64,000 bases of DNA from Pseudomonas sp. Irchel s3f7 (GTDB taxonomy: Bacteria; Pseudomonadota; Gammaproteobacteria; Pseudomonadales; Pseudomonadaceae). Positions within the stretch are counted from its first letter, which is position 1; each line of letters begins with the position of its first letter. Both the position numbers and the translations under genes were made by a program. This document shows, in pieces, positions 1-8,648 of this stretch. Location of the stretch: assembly GCF_900187615.1 (NCBI RefSeq), contig NZ_FYDO01000004.1, positions 124,001 through 188,000 on the forward strand, written 5' to 3'. Under the pieces are notes generated by a model. The model ran no database searches. It worked only from the letters and a program-made list of their open reading frames with translations, and was not told the origin of the DNA.

Positions 1-1
1 G

Positions 2-763
2 GCGTGCATGGACCAATGGCTGGAGGCCTGGGCCGCCGCCGGAGCCCTGGAAAACCGCGAAGCGAACAAGACGGGTATCGCGGTGCGCAACTGGGCACTG
101 GCGGCAATCGCCTCCAGCGTTCTCAAATTGCAAGCCCTTAGCGGCAACCAACTGCAACTCAGCGAGCGGCAGAAGCAGTGGCTGGACCGCCTGGCCGGCA
201 TCATCATCGAAGAGTACGATCCGCGCCTCGCCCCGTCCTTCGGCTATTTCAACAACCACGACTACTGGGCCGCCTGGTCCATCGGCTCCACCGGCATGCT
301 GCTCGGCAAGCAGAGCCGCATCGACTGGAGCGCCAAGGTGTTTCGCCGCGCCATGCAGCAGATCACCCCGTCGGTCGGTGGCGACTATGCCTATCTGCCC
401 AATGAACTGGCGCGCGGGACGCTCGCCGCCAACTACACCCACTACGCTCTGGTACCGCTGACCCTCGTCGCCGAAACCCTGCGGCTCAATGGCGCCAGCG
501 TCACCGCCGAAGACAGCCGCAAGCTCGACCTGCTCGCCAACTTCGCTGCCCGGATCGTGCTCGCCCCCAATGGCCTTCCGGAGTTGCAAGGGCAAAAGCA
601 GCAGAAGGTGCCGCCGTACAAGATGGCATGGCTGGTCCCCTTCCTGAGCCACAACCCGCAGCACGTTTTGGCACGCCAGTTGTACGGCGCCGAACACGGC
701 GATGTGGACGGCTACCGGCAGATCGGCGGACACATCAAGCCTTTCTACCCTAATGTCGAATAA
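2..763 (+). CDS. Alginate lyase-like protein (PL5, AlgL family), 5' end cut by window edge
   Basis: The frame stays open to the window edge (codons GCG TGC precede the first ATG at 8), so this is the C-terminal ~253 residues of a longer gene. It aligns by eye with AlgL from the WARAGAL-type helix onward: AAAGALENREANKTG, then the NNHDYWAAWS motif, which carries the Asn-His catalytic pair of PL5 lyases, then YLPNELARGT and NYTHYALVPL, which match the NELKRR and YHNYALPPL segments of AlgL. AlgL is about 367 residues, so roughly 110 residues, including the signal peptide, should lie to the left. PL5 enzymes cleave polymannuronate by beta-elimination in the periplasm, usually to clear misdirected polymer during export. 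The next gene starts 20 bases downstream, which suggests one operon. The presence of catalytic residues suggests an active lyase; the true substrate is inferred. Confidence 0.85.
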   Translation, partial: ACMDQWLEAWAAAGALENREANKTGIAVRNWALAAIASSVLKLQALSGNQLQLSERQKQWLDRLAGIIIEEYDPRLAPSFGYFNNHDYWAAWSIGSTGMLLGKQSRIDWSAKVFRRAMQQITPSVGGDYAYLPNELARGTLAANYTHYALVPLTLVAETLRLNGASVTAEDSRKLDLLANFAARIVLAPNGLPELQGQKQQKVPPYKMAWLVPFLSHNPQHVLARQLYGAEHGDVDGYRQIGGHIKPFYPNVE

Positions 764-783
764 CCCAGGCCCAGGTGAAGCCC

Positions 784-2346
784 ATGCCCAGATCGCTCCC
801 CCCATCCGCTGCCCATGCCCTGCTCTGCTTCCTGTGCTGCACACTGCTACCACTGGCACAGGCGCAGAGTCTTCTGCGCCACCAGCTCAGCGACGTACCG
901 GCCACCGAGCAACAGCAGGAAATCGAGCGCGTGCTGCAGGCCGCCGACCAGGGCGTGGACGCTAATCAGGTGCGCGAGTCGCGCCCCGTCGGGCGCGCCT
1001 CGGTGAGCCTGAGCAGTCTGTTCTCCTCGCAGGAGGGCAGCTGGCCCTTCGAACCCTTCGTGCACAACGGTCTGTTTCGCGTCATCGCCAGCTACCAGAC
1101 AAATCACCCGCTGGTGGTGGTGGTACGCGGCGGCGGCATCGGTCTGGCGCAGTTGCACCAGGCACTCGGCGACGAGCGCGTGATGAGCCGGCACAACGAC
1201 GGCTACTTGCTCAGCTACCCACTGCTGATCGCCCCCGGTGCAGCACTCAACATCGTGGAGAGCACCCTCTACCTTCGCACCCAGTCCGGCACTGCACTGA
1301 TCAACCAAGGCGATCTGACCCTAAAGCACGCCACCCTGACCAGCTGGAGCGACGGCCAGCCTGCCGAAATCAAGCAGCCGTTCCGTCCCTTCGTCATGGC
1401 CTGGGCCGGCAGCCGCACCCGCATCATCGACTCCAGTCTCAGCCGCCTCGGCTACAACGCCCACCTTTCCCGCGGCCTGACGCTCGCGCGCAGCACCGAG
1501 CAAGCTCTCGGCCTGGCGCCGGCAATCCTGTTGATGAGCGGCAGTCGGATCAGCGAGCTGTCCAGCGGTGTCGAATTGCAGAAGGCCGAGGCGCGCATCG
1601 AAAACAATCGTTTCGACGACCTGCAACAATACGCCCTCGACCTGTTGGACAGTCGCGCCAGCCTGGTTGGCAATCATATCGCCACCGTGAAAAACCAGAG
1701 CGCCATTCGACTGCGCGGCACCAGCAGCGGCGTGGTGGAACGCAACGTGATACTCGGCGCTGGCAAAGCTGGTATTGAGGTGCTGGACCAGCATGGCGAA
1801 CTGGTGCTGCGACAAAACATGATCGGCGCTACGCAAAACGGCATCTTTCTTCGCCAGCTTGTCGATAAAAAGGACACCCCTCTACTGCTCGCGCAGAACT
1901 ACATCGCCAACACCGCCAGCAGCGGCATCGACGGCGAAGCGATCGGCACCGTCTATGTCATCGACAACCGCATCAGCACCACGCCGGAATACGCCATCAG
2001 CATGCGCAATCCGACAGGCCAGCCGTCGCGCCTGGTGCTGGTGGCTAACCGACTGGCCAATGCCGGCAAGGCGATGATCCGCACAGAGGGCATAGATCGG
2101 GTGGTGCTGGGGGACAACCACTACCAGATGGGACAGACTGATCAACAGTTGATGGCTGGCGACCTGATGCCCGTGCAGAGTCTGCTGGTGGAAGCCACGG
2201 TGATGAACCCTTGTATCGTCGAGGTATGGATCTGGGCCGAGGCCGGCACCAGCCCCCCCGCCAGTCTGCCCGGCAACTGCCTGCGCGGTAATGAAACCGG
2301 GGATCGAGGCGAGTTCCTGCGTCTGAGATCAAGCAGCGGAAACTGA
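784..2346 (+). CDS. AlgG-like secreted right-handed beta-helix protein (mannuronan C5-epimerase family, altered active site)
   Basis: This is a 520-residue protein with a cleavable signal peptide ending near AQAQS, then a repetitive beta-helix. The segment RPFVMAWAGSRTRIIDSS followed by LGYN matches the AlgG core, where a very similar RPF-W-GSRT-I-NS-LGYN stretch occurs. AlgG epimerises D-mannuronate to L-guluronate in the periplasm using a DPHD motif whose His is the proposed base. The aligned position here (about residues 286-289) reads DLLD, so that His is missing. It may therefore be a structural or polymer-protecting protein, or have changed specificity. The ATG at 784 is preferred over the GTG at 775 because AGGTGAAG lies just upstream. 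It follows the lyase-like gene by 20 bases and converges on algA. Family assignment is confident; activity is not. Confidence 0.82.
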   Translation: MPRSLPPSAAHALLCFLCCTLLPLAQAQSLLRHQLSDVPATEQQQEIERVLQAADQGVDANQVRESRPVGRASVSLSSLFSSQEGSWPFEPFVHNGLFRVIASYQTNHPLVVVVRGGGIGLAQLHQALGDERVMSRHNDGYLLSYPLLIAPGAALNIVESTLYLRTQSGTALINQGDLTLKHATLTSWSDGQPAEIKQPFRPFVMAWAGSRTRIIDSSLSRLGYNAHLSRGLTLARSTEQALGLAPAILLMSGSRISELSSGVELQKAEARIENNRFDDLQQYALDLLDSRASLVGNHIATVKNQSAIRLRGTSSGVVERNVILGAGKAGIEVLDQHGELVLRQNMIGATQNGIFLRQLVDKKDTPLLLAQNYIANTASSGIDGEAIGTVYVIDNRISTTPEYAISMRNPTGQPSRLVLVANRLANAGKAMIRTEGIDRVVLGDNHYQMGQTDQQLMAGDLMPVQSLLVEATVMNPCIVEVWIWAEAGTSPPASLPGNCLRGNETGDRGEFLRLRSSSGN

Positions 2347-2383
2347 CGCAGGTCTGCCGAAAGGTAGGCAGTGCAGCAATGTA

Positions 2384-2454
2384 TATCAGGCTGGATTCAA
2401 TTTGGATTCAGCCTGATACGACCAAGGCAAGGTGCACAGGTCATCCTGTGCACC
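2384..2454. terminator. Paired hairpins between convergent operons
   Basis: Two inverted repeats fill the 116-base gap between the AlgG-like gene and algA. The first has arms TATCAGGCTG (2384-2393) and CAGCCTGATA (2409-2418). The second is a perfect 10-bp stem with a 4-base loop, GGTGCACAGG / CCTGTGCACC (2431-2454). Neither has a strong T-run, but the position between convergent stop codons fits a bidirectional terminator. Confidence 0.55.
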
Positions 2455-2462
2455 CTCGTTAT

Positions 2463-3938
2463 CTAGCCTTTGACAAGCACCACGCCCCCTGGAGCAGCGG
2501 AAGGCTTGCCCCGAGATTCGTGTGTCCTCCCGTAGGCATCCTCCAATCGTTCGATATCGTCCTCGCCCAGATAACTGCCCGATTGAACTTCGATGATCTC
2601 CAGCGGGATTTTGCCGGGGTTGGCCAAACGATGCACCGAAGCGACCGGGATGTAAGTGGACTCATTTTCGGTGAGCAGGAAAACCCTGTCGCCGCAGGTT
2701 ACCTGAGCGGTACCGGACACTACGACCCAGTGCTCCGCTCGATGGTGATGCATCTGCAGGGAAAGTTGGGCGCCCGGCTTCACGGTAATGTGCTTGACCT
2801 GATGACGGGTGCCGCTGTCAACCGAGTCATAGGCACCCCATGGACGATACACAGAGCTGTGGTTCTGAGTTTCCTGACGGCCATTGGCATCCAGGATACC
2901 GACCAGCTTTTTCACACTTTGCACGGCACTCTTGTGCGCGATCATCACCGCATCCTTGGTTTCTACCACCACCACATCGTCCAGTCCCAGCAGCGTCACC
3001 AGCTTGCCGCTGCTATGGACGAAACAGTTGTGACTGTTGTGGCTGACCACGTCACCCTTGAGCACATTGCCGTCTACGTCTTTCGCATGCACGTCCCACA
3101 AACTCGACCAACAACCCACGTCGCTCCATCCAGCGGCCAGCGGCACTACGCAGGCACTCTTGGTACGCTCCATCACCGCATAGTCAATCGAATTGTCCGG
3201 ACAGCACTCGAAGGTCCCTGCATCAATGCTGATGGCCGCATCGCTACTGCGGCTTCGCTCCAGGGCCAGTACGCAGGTCTCATGAATATCCGGCTCATGT
3301 ACGCGCAGCTCTTCGAGATACCGGCTGGCGCGGAACAGGAACATGCCGCTGTTCCAAAAATATTCACCGGACTGCACATACTCGCCGGCTTTTTGCAGAT
3401 CCGGCTTCTCCACGAAGTGTTCGACCCGAAAAACGCCTTCGGGCAGATCGGGGCAAGGCTCTGCGAACGCCCCCTTTATGTAACCAAAACCGGTCTCCGG
3501 GCGTGTCGCGGGTATGCCAAATAACACCATGCCACCCTTTTCAGCGGCGGCCTGCGCCTGCTGAAGTCCAGAATGCAAGGCCGCCCCATCCGTGATCACG
3601 TGATCGGCTGGCAATACCAGCAGCAGTTCGTCACGCCCCTCGGCGAGCAGTTTAAGGGCCACCAGAGCGACTGCCGGAGCAGTGTTGCGGCCGAAGGGCT
3701 CCAGCAACATCGCCTGGGCTGTGCAACCGATGGCAGCGAGCTGCTCGTTGACGATGAAACGATGTTCCTGGTTGCAGACAATGATCGGCTTTTCCATGCC
3801 ATCGAAAGTCAACCGCTGCAAGGTCTGCTGAAAGAGCGTGCGCTCACTGGTCAATGCCAGAAACTGCTTGGGATACAACTTTCGCGACAGGGGCCAGAGC
3901 CGCGAGCCGCTGCCGCCGGACAAAATCACTGGAATCAT
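2463..3938 (-). CDS. algA: Bifunctional mannose-1-phosphate guanylyltransferase / mannose-6-phosphate isomerase (AlgA/ManC type)
   Basis: This is a 491-residue type II PMI-GMP enzyme that makes GDP-mannose from mannose-1-phosphate and interconverts fructose-6-P and mannose-6-P in the cytosol. The nucleotidyltransferase signature GGSGSRLWPLSR lies at residues 8-19, FVEKPD follows around residue 175, and the C-terminal isomerase cupin shows QMHHHRAEHWVVVSG. The start is the ATG at 3936-3938, because GGAGGA lies 8 bases upstream; a longer frame begins eight codons earlier. It is downstream of algD on the same strand with a gap of about 156 bases, so the pair forms a GDP-mannuronate supply module. 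The C-terminus carries an extra Gly/Pro-rich tail after the family core. It is likely a paralogue of the algA in a canonical alginate operon and could also feed other mannose polymers. Confidence 0.93.
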   Translation of the reverse strand: MIPVILSGGSGSRLWPLSRKLYPKQFLALTSERTLFQQTLQRLTFDGMEKPIIVCNQEHRFIVNEQLAAIGCTAQAMLLEPFGRNTAPAVALVALKLLAEGRDELLLVLPADHVITDGAALHSGLQQAQAAAEKGGMVLFGIPATRPETGFGYIKGAFAEPCPDLPEGVFRVEHFVEKPDLQKAGEYVQSGEYFWNSGMFLFRASRYLEELRVHEPDIHETCVLALERSRSSDAAISIDAGTFECCPDNSIDYAVMERTKSACVVPLAAGWSDVGCWSSLWDVHAKDVDGNVLKGDVVSHNSHNCFVHSSGKLVTLLGLDDVVVVETKDAVMIAHKSAVQSVKKLVGILDANGRQETQNHSSVYRPWGAYDSVDSGTRHQVKHITVKPGAQLSLQMHHHRAEHWVVVSGTAQVTCGDRVFLLTENESTYIPVASVHRLANPGKIPLEIIEVQSGSYLGEDDIERLEDAYGRTHESRGKPSAAPGGVVLVKG

Positions 3939-4094
3939 TTTTGTTTCCTCCGAATCTTTCATTGTCGATAGATATGAAAGCTCCGCTGGGATCGCATCCC
4001 GAAAACCGGAGGACTGCCCTTCTCTGTTTTCACCTGCAAAAACGTCCGACGGCGCTATCGCTCGAACGTCTGGATGGCGTTGTCGTGGTCCCCG

Positions 4095-5405
4095 TTACCA
4101 GCAGATACCTTCCGACTCGTGGTTGCTCGAATGGTCCATGAAGCCCACCAGATCGACGACTTTCTTGCCGGGTGGTACCTGTCGCGCCACGGCATCGAAC
4201 ATCTCGTCGCCGTTACCCAGGACGATGATGTCCGCATCCTCCACTATCTGAGTCAGGTCGGAGCGCAAGAGTGAGGAAACGTGGGGGATCTTCGACTGGA
4301 TATACTCTTTGTTCGCACCGTGGACACGGGCGTACTCGACGTTGCGATCGAATATCTGCAGGTCATAGCCCTTGCCGATCAACATCTCGGCCAATTCCAC
4401 CAGCGGGCTTTCGCGCAGATCATCGGTTCCAGCCTTGAAACTCAGGCCAAGCAGGGCGATCCGGCGTTTTCCATAACCGGCAATGAGGTTGAACGCCGTC
4501 TGCACCTGCACCGCATTGCTGCGCATGATCGCAGCCAGAAGCGGGTGTTCTACGTCCAGTTGACCGGCACGGTAGGTTAGCGCACGCACATCCTTGGGCA
4601 AACATGATCCCCCGAAGGCAAACCCCGGGCGCATGTAATAACGCGACAGGTTCAGCTTATTGTCCAGGCAGACGACGTCCATCACTTCACGCCCATCCAC
4701 CCCGACAGCCTTGGAGATATTGCCGATCTCGTTGGCGAAGCTCACCTTGATGGCGTGCCAGACGTTGCAGGTGTACTTGATCATTTCCGCCACCTCGATG
4801 CTCTTGCGCACGATGGGCGCTTCCAGCTCTTTGTAGAGCGCTTCGAGCATGTCCGCGGTACGTTGGTCGAGTTCACCGATAACAGTCATTGGCGGGTGGT
4901 CATAATCCTTTATTGCCGTGCTTTCCCGGAGGAACTCCGGGTTGACGGCAACGCCGAAATCAATCCCCGCCCTCTTGCCCGAACAGCTCTCCAGAAGCGG
5001 GATCACCACGTTTTTCACCGTGCCGGGTAGCACCGTACTGCGCACGACCACCGAGTGCCAGGCGCTCTTGCTGCGCAAGGTCTCTCCTATTTCCCGGCAT
5101 ACCGACTCGATATAATTGAGTTCAAGGTCGCCATTCTTCTTGCTTGGCGTGCCAACGCAGATAAACGAGATTTCCGTATCCATGACGACGGACTCTACAT
5201 CGGTAGCACCTCGCAGGCGCCCCGAACGCGCGCCCAATTCAAGCAAGTGCTCTAGGCCCGGCTCGACAATGGGCGACTTACCCTGATTGATCAGATCGAT
5301 TTTCACCGCAGAGATATCCGCCCCGACCACGTCATGGCCGCGGGCAGAGAGACAACCAGCGCATACAGCGCCCACGTACCCAAGACCAAAAATGCTAATG
5401 CGCAT
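4095..5405 (-). CDS. algD: GDP-mannose 6-dehydrogenase
   Basis: This 436-residue protein has exactly the length of P. aeruginosa AlgD and near-identity through long stretches. It oxidises GDP-mannose to GDP-mannuronate with two NAD+, the committed step to alginate. The Rossmann GLGYVGAVCAG is at residues 7-17, and VCVGTPS and NPEFLRES are typical UDP/GDP-sugar dehydrogenase motifs. The catalytic Cys sits in FAFGGSCLPKDVRAL near residue 268, and the C-terminal NAD/sugar segment LLGLSFKAGTDDLRESP is intact, as is the ending EGICW. It is first in an algD-algA pair. In canonical operons algD is first and algA last with ten export and polymerase genes between them; here those are absent. A candidate sigma-22 promoter lies just upstream. 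Confidence 0.96.
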   Translation of the reverse strand: MRISIFGLGYVGAVCAGCLSARGHDVVGADISAVKIDLINQGKSPIVEPGLEHLLELGARSGRLRGATDVESVVMDTEISFICVGTPSKKNGDLELNYIESVCREIGETLRSKSAWHSVVVRSTVLPGTVKNVVIPLLESCSGKRAGIDFGVAVNPEFLRESTAIKDYDHPPMTVIGELDQRTADMLEALYKELEAPIVRKSIEVAEMIKYTCNVWHAIKVSFANEIGNISKAVGVDGREVMDVVCLDNKLNLSRYYMRPGFAFGGSCLPKDVRALTYRAGQLDVEHPLLAAIMRSNAVQVQTAFNLIAGYGKRRIALLGLSFKAGTDDLRESPLVELAEMLIGKGYDLQIFDRNVEYARVHGANKEYIQSKIPHVSSLLRSDLTQIVEDADIIVLGNGDEMFDAVARQVPPGKKVVDLVGFMDHSSNHESEGICW

Positions 5406-5444
5406 TTGTACCTACTCCTCTCACGCCCCTAACAAAGAGCGGAC

Positions 5445-5474
5445 TCTCGAGCATGGGAAACATGCTTGAAGTTC
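5445..5474 (-). promoter_or_regulatory. Candidate AlgU (sigma-22) promoter for algD
   Basis: On the minus strand GAACTT occurs at 5474-5469, followed after 17-18 bases by CTCGA / TCGAGA (about 5451-5445). The AlgU/RpoE consensus is GAACTT-N16/17-TCnnA. The -35 element is perfect; the -10 is weaker and its spacing long. It would give a leader of about 40 bases before the algD ATG at 5405. Confidence 0.4.
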
Positions 5475-6276
5475 GCCCGCCACAGCAAGACAGTCAGGTA
5501 CGGCTCGGTCCTGAGCCCACATTCGAAAGCGTCACGAATGCTGTACGGCATACTTCACATGGGCGCTGTCCCTGTAATTAACGGTGTTGCATCGGGTTAA
5601 ACTCGACCCTTCAGCAGAAGCAAAGTAAATGCCAACAAAATAAATGCAGCCTATTTGTACAACATCGAAAAAAGTTATCCATAGAAAACAAGCAATTATA
5701 AACACCCCCACACCATCAATTTAATTACGCCACTTGACGACAGCACTAAAAAGAAGCAATAGATTTTCATGACGCATTCTAAGCGCGCACAAGAACAATC
5801 AAATATCAGCACAAGCAGACAATCTAATTAGATACGCAAGCAATTGATAAACAAGTATATTTATTAACAAACAGAAACACGCCAACATTCAGACGCCAAT
5901 ATAATGATGCGCGACCTGATCGGCTCGCTTATCGACATCGACAATAATCCTGAAATCACCCGTGCATTGAGTTTTCTGCAGTGTCCAGGTCGCTTCAAGA
6001 GGCAAACTGACGGAGTCGTCGAAGGACGTGGAGTTGGCAGACGTCAAACGGTCAGGCCCGGCAAAAGGTCTCGCTCTGCGCCTGCGCCATGCGTTGTATC
6101 GCAATGAGCAAAGTGCAGCCTCGACATTCAGAAGCGACAACGAAAAACGGATCAACATCAACTGCACGCTTAAGGTCTGGTGACCGACGGAAGAAACCCA
6201 AGGCTCATGACCAAGTCACCCGACAGCGACATCCATGTAACAGGATGTCGGTGTCCGGTTTTTCCTGCTGCAAGGG
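5475..6276. other. Long non-coding region upstream of algD, AT-rich core
   Basis: About 800 bases hold no gene I can support. The part from about 5560 to 5900 is markedly AT-rich against the GC-rich background, with runs such as TTAATTA and ATTTATTAACAAACAG. The part from about 5910 to 6270 is GC-rich again and contains only shadow frames, including a 92-codon leftward frame (5889-6167) without a recognisable domain or ribosome-binding site. In P. aeruginosa a similarly long AT-rich tract upstream of algD carries distal regulator and IHF sites. I could not identify a specific AlgR or IHF box here, so regulatory use is inferred. Confidence 0.5.
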
Positions 6277-6960
6277 TCACATTGCAGCGCGCCGGCTACT
6301 GGCGAACGCACTCGTGCCGAGCCAGCGCCACAAATTTTCCGCATCCTGCACGGCGCCATCTACACGCAGCTCTCGCGACTGAAGAACCTCCTTGGGTGTG
6401 CGGTCGCCCGCCCACACCTCGGTCAACGCGCGCACGCTGGAGTCCACGACGAGCGTCAGTTCGCGTCCGGGGTCGTCGCGGCACAGATCTGCCACCCCCT
6501 CTTCGACCACCAGCCACCACGCTTGCTCGCCGGAGCGGGCGTCGCGGAACCTGAAGTGGATGATCACCGGCCGGGACGGGAACATCTCGATGCGCGCGAA
6601 CCGGCGCACGTCCCACATCAACAGGCCCGCATCGAGTTCGTCATCGCGCAGGCGACTGCCGATCCAGCGTGCGCCCCAATGCCCCAGCGCCATGATGATG
6701 GGGCGCAAATCCTCGCCCGCCTCGGTCAGGCTGTACTCCCAGACTTTGCCGACGGCCTTGCGATGGACAACGCCGATATCTTCCAGATGGCGCAGCCGCT
6801 GCGCCAGCAGACTGGTGGACATCCGGGGTACGCCGCGGTGCAGCTCATTGAAGCGCTTGCTGCCGCAGAGCAATTCGCGAACGACCAACGGTGTCCAGCG
6901 CTCACACAACGCTTCAGCACCGCGGGCGACCGTGCAGAACTGACCGTAACTTTCGTCCAT
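6277..6960 (-). CDS. HxlR-family winged-helix transcriptional regulator with C-terminal extension
   Basis: This 227-residue protein has an N-terminal HxlR domain in residues 1-100: a Cys-containing start (FCTVARGAEAL), CERWTPLVVRELLCGSKRF, and the recognition region SLLAQRLRHLEDIGVV. HxlR proteins normally stop near 110-120 residues. Here a second domain of about 110 residues follows, resembling the SCP2-like or sensory extensions seen in longer members. The start at 6960 is chosen because GGAGGA lies 9 bases upstream; the frame continues further upstream without a better signal. It is divergent from the nitrilase gene with about 100 bases between starts, so it probably controls nitrilase and GFA expression. 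The effector is unknown. Confidence 0.88.
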   Translation of the reverse strand: MDESYGQFCTVARGAEALCERWTPLVVRELLCGSKRFNELHRGVPRMSTSLLAQRLRHLEDIGVVHRKAVGKVWEYSLTEAGEDLRPIIMALGHWGARWIGSRLRDDELDAGLLMWDVRRFARIEMFPSRPVIIHFRFRDARSGEQAWWLVVEEGVADLCRDDPGRELTLVVDSSVRALTEVWAGDRTPKEVLQSRELRVDGAVQDAENLWRWLGTSAFASSRRAAM

Positions 6961-7064
6961 CGCCTGTCCTCCGAACCTGCAACGCTTCAGATTCTGCACT
7001 AGTCTCGCGACTTCTCCACGCGCACGCTGAAGCCTTCGAAAGCCAACCGCCACAGGAGAACGCC

Positions 7065-8006
7065 ATGACCAAGATAGCCATTATCCAGCGCCCGCCCGTG
7101 CTGCTCGATCGCAGCGCGACGATTGCCCGGGCCGTGCAGTCGGTCGCTGAGGCCGCGGCGGCGGGCGCCTCGCTGATCGTTTTGCCCGAACAGTTCATTC
7201 CAGGTTACCCGTCATGGATCTGGCGGCTGGCGGCGGGAAGGGACGGGGCTTTAATGGGACAGTTGCATGCGCGGCTGCTGGCCAATGCCGTTGATATCGC
7301 GAATGGTGACCTGAGCGAATTGTGCGAGGCCTCCCGGGTTCATGCCGTGACGATCGTGTGCGGCATCAATGAATGCGACCGGCGCCATGGCGGCGGCACG
7401 CTCTACAACAGCGTAGTCGTTATCGGCGCGAACGGCGAAGTGCTCAACCGACACCGCAAGCTTATGCCAACGAACCCCGAGCGCATGGTCCATGGTGTCG
7501 GTGATGCGTCAGGGTTGCGTACGGTCGATACACCGGTCGGCCGCATTGGTGCGCTAATTTGCTGGGAGAGCTATATGCCGCTGGCACGCTATGCACTGTA
7601 TGCCCAAGGAGTGGAGATCTACATCGCCCCCACGTACGACAGTGGCGATGACTGGATCTGCACGATGCGCCACATTGCACTTGAAGGCCGTTGCTGGGTG
7701 CTCGGCAGTGGCACCTTGCTGCGCGGCAGCGACATCCCCGATGACTTTCCGGCTCGCATGCAAATGTTTCCGGATCCGCAAGAGTGGATCAACGACGGCG
7801 ACTCGGTGGTGGTCAGCCCCCAAGGCCGGGTCACCGCCGGCCCACTGCACCGGGAGGCAGGCATTCTGTATGCGGACATTGACGTCTCACTCGTGGCCCC
7901 CGCGCGACGGGCGCTCGACGTCACCGGGCACTATGCGCGCCCGGACATTTTCGAACTGCAGGTTCGGCGCACGCCGGCGACAGCGGTGCACTACATCGAC
8001 AAGTGA
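7065..8006 (+). CDS. Nitrilase / carbon-nitrogen hydrolase
   Basis: This is a 313-residue cytosolic enzyme of the nitrilase superfamily, branch 1. The Glu-Lys-Cys triad is visible: E42 in LPEQFIPGYPSW, K132 in HRKLMPT, and the nucleophile C166 in ALICWESYMP. The CWES motif and the downstream GSGTLLRGSDIP segment are typical of true nitrilases, which convert R-CN to carboxylic acid and ammonia, rather than amidases. The ATG at 7065 has CAGGAGA immediately upstream; the frame extends further left but overlaps the divergent regulator. It is followed 72 bases later by a GFA-family gene, probably co-transcribed and controlled by the divergent HxlR protein. The natural nitrile is not determinable from sequence. 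Confidence 0.93.
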   Translation: MTKIAIIQRPPVLLDRSATIARAVQSVAEAAAAGASLIVLPEQFIPGYPSWIWRLAAGRDGALMGQLHARLLANAVDIANGDLSELCEASRVHAVTIVCGINECDRRHGGGTLYNSVVVIGANGEVLNRHRKLMPTNPERMVHGVGDASGLRTVDTPVGRIGALICWESYMPLARYALYAQGVEIYIAPTYDSGDDWICTMRHIALEGRCWVLGSGTLLRGSDIPDDFPARMQMFPDPQEWINDGDSVVVSPQGRVTAGPLHREAGILYADIDVSLVAPARRALDVTGHYARPDIFELQVRRTPATAVHYIDK

Positions 8007-8078
8007 AACCAGACAACGTTGAGGCGATGCCTCCCATCGGCGGCGGTATCGCGTAATCCCTGATCAAGGAGTCATCTC

Positions 8079-8513
8079 ATGAGCGCTCAAAGGTCCTACA
8101 CAGGCAGTTGTTTCTGCGGTGCCGTCGAGTTCACCGTCAGCGGGGAGCCCGCCGCGATGGGCTATTGCCATTGCGAGTCGTGTCGGCATTGGTCGGCAGG
8201 ACCGGTCAATGCCTTCACGCTGTGGAAGCCCGAGGCGGTGCAGGTCACTCGGGGAGCTGACAGCATCGGCACCTACAACAAGACCGAGCAGAGTTACCGC
8301 AAATGGTGCAAACATTGCGGAGGCCACCTCTTCACCGAACATCCGGGGATGGGGCTGATTGATGTGTATGCCGCCGTTATCCCGGACCTCGCGTTTTTGC
8401 CAGGCGTTCACGTCCACTATCAGGAGACCGTGCTGCACATCAAAGATGGATTGCCCAAGCTCAAAGACGTCCCCAGCGAATTGGGAGGGTCGGGCGTCGG
8501 CGTGGAGGAATAG
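8079..8513 (+). CDS. GFA family (glutathione-dependent formaldehyde-activating enzyme-like / CENP-V fold) zinc protein
   Basis: This 144-residue protein carries the GFA zinc-binding pattern: SCFCGAVEF near residues 10-18, CHCESCRHWS near 28-37, and KWCKHCGGHLF near 74-84. The cysteines match the two structural/catalytic Zn sites of the fold. AAGGAG precedes the ATG by about 10 bases. The founding member accelerates S-hydroxymethylglutathione formation, but most family members have no known reaction, so a link to detoxifying the nitrilase product or substrate is only inference from the shared operon. A hairpin with a T-rich tail lies about 80 bases downstream. Confidence 0.88.
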   Translation: MSAQRSYTGSCFCGAVEFTVSGEPAAMGYCHCESCRHWSAGPVNAFTLWKPEAVQVTRGADSIGTYNKTEQSYRKWCKHCGGHLFTEHPGMGLIDVYAAVIPDLAFLPGVHVHYQETVLHIKDGLPKLKDVPSELGGSGVGVEE

Positions 8514-8589
8514 CGCATTATCAATCGGCGTACCTGGCATGAAAAAGAGGGATTTGCTTAAACCCTCAAGACAAATAGCCAAGTGACTG

Positions 8590-8616
8590 CCCCATCAGAT
8601 CGAATGGGGTTTGTTT
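8590..8616 (+). terminator. Rho-independent terminator after the nitrilase-GFA unit
   Basis: Arms CCCCAT (8590-8595) and ATGGGG (8604-8609) pair across an 8-base loop and are followed by TTTGTTT. It lies 77 bases after the GFA stop codon. Confidence 0.55.
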
Positions 8617-8621
8617 AGAGT

Positions 8622-8648
8622 GCACTTAGTTGAAAATCAACTAAGTGC
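8622..8648. repeat. Perfect 12-bp inverted repeat with 3-base loop
   Basis: GCACTTAGTTGA and TCAACTAAGTGC flank AAA. There is no T-run, so an operator or cruciform is as likely as a terminator. It sits in the 549-base gap before the universal stress gene; apart from this, the upstream terminator and one more inverted repeat, I see nothing else in 8514-9062. Confidence 0.6.

Noticed and set aside
5889..6167. 92-codon leftward frame upstream of algD as a gene
   Set aside because: It has no ribosome-binding site or recognised domain and lies in a regulatory-looking gap.
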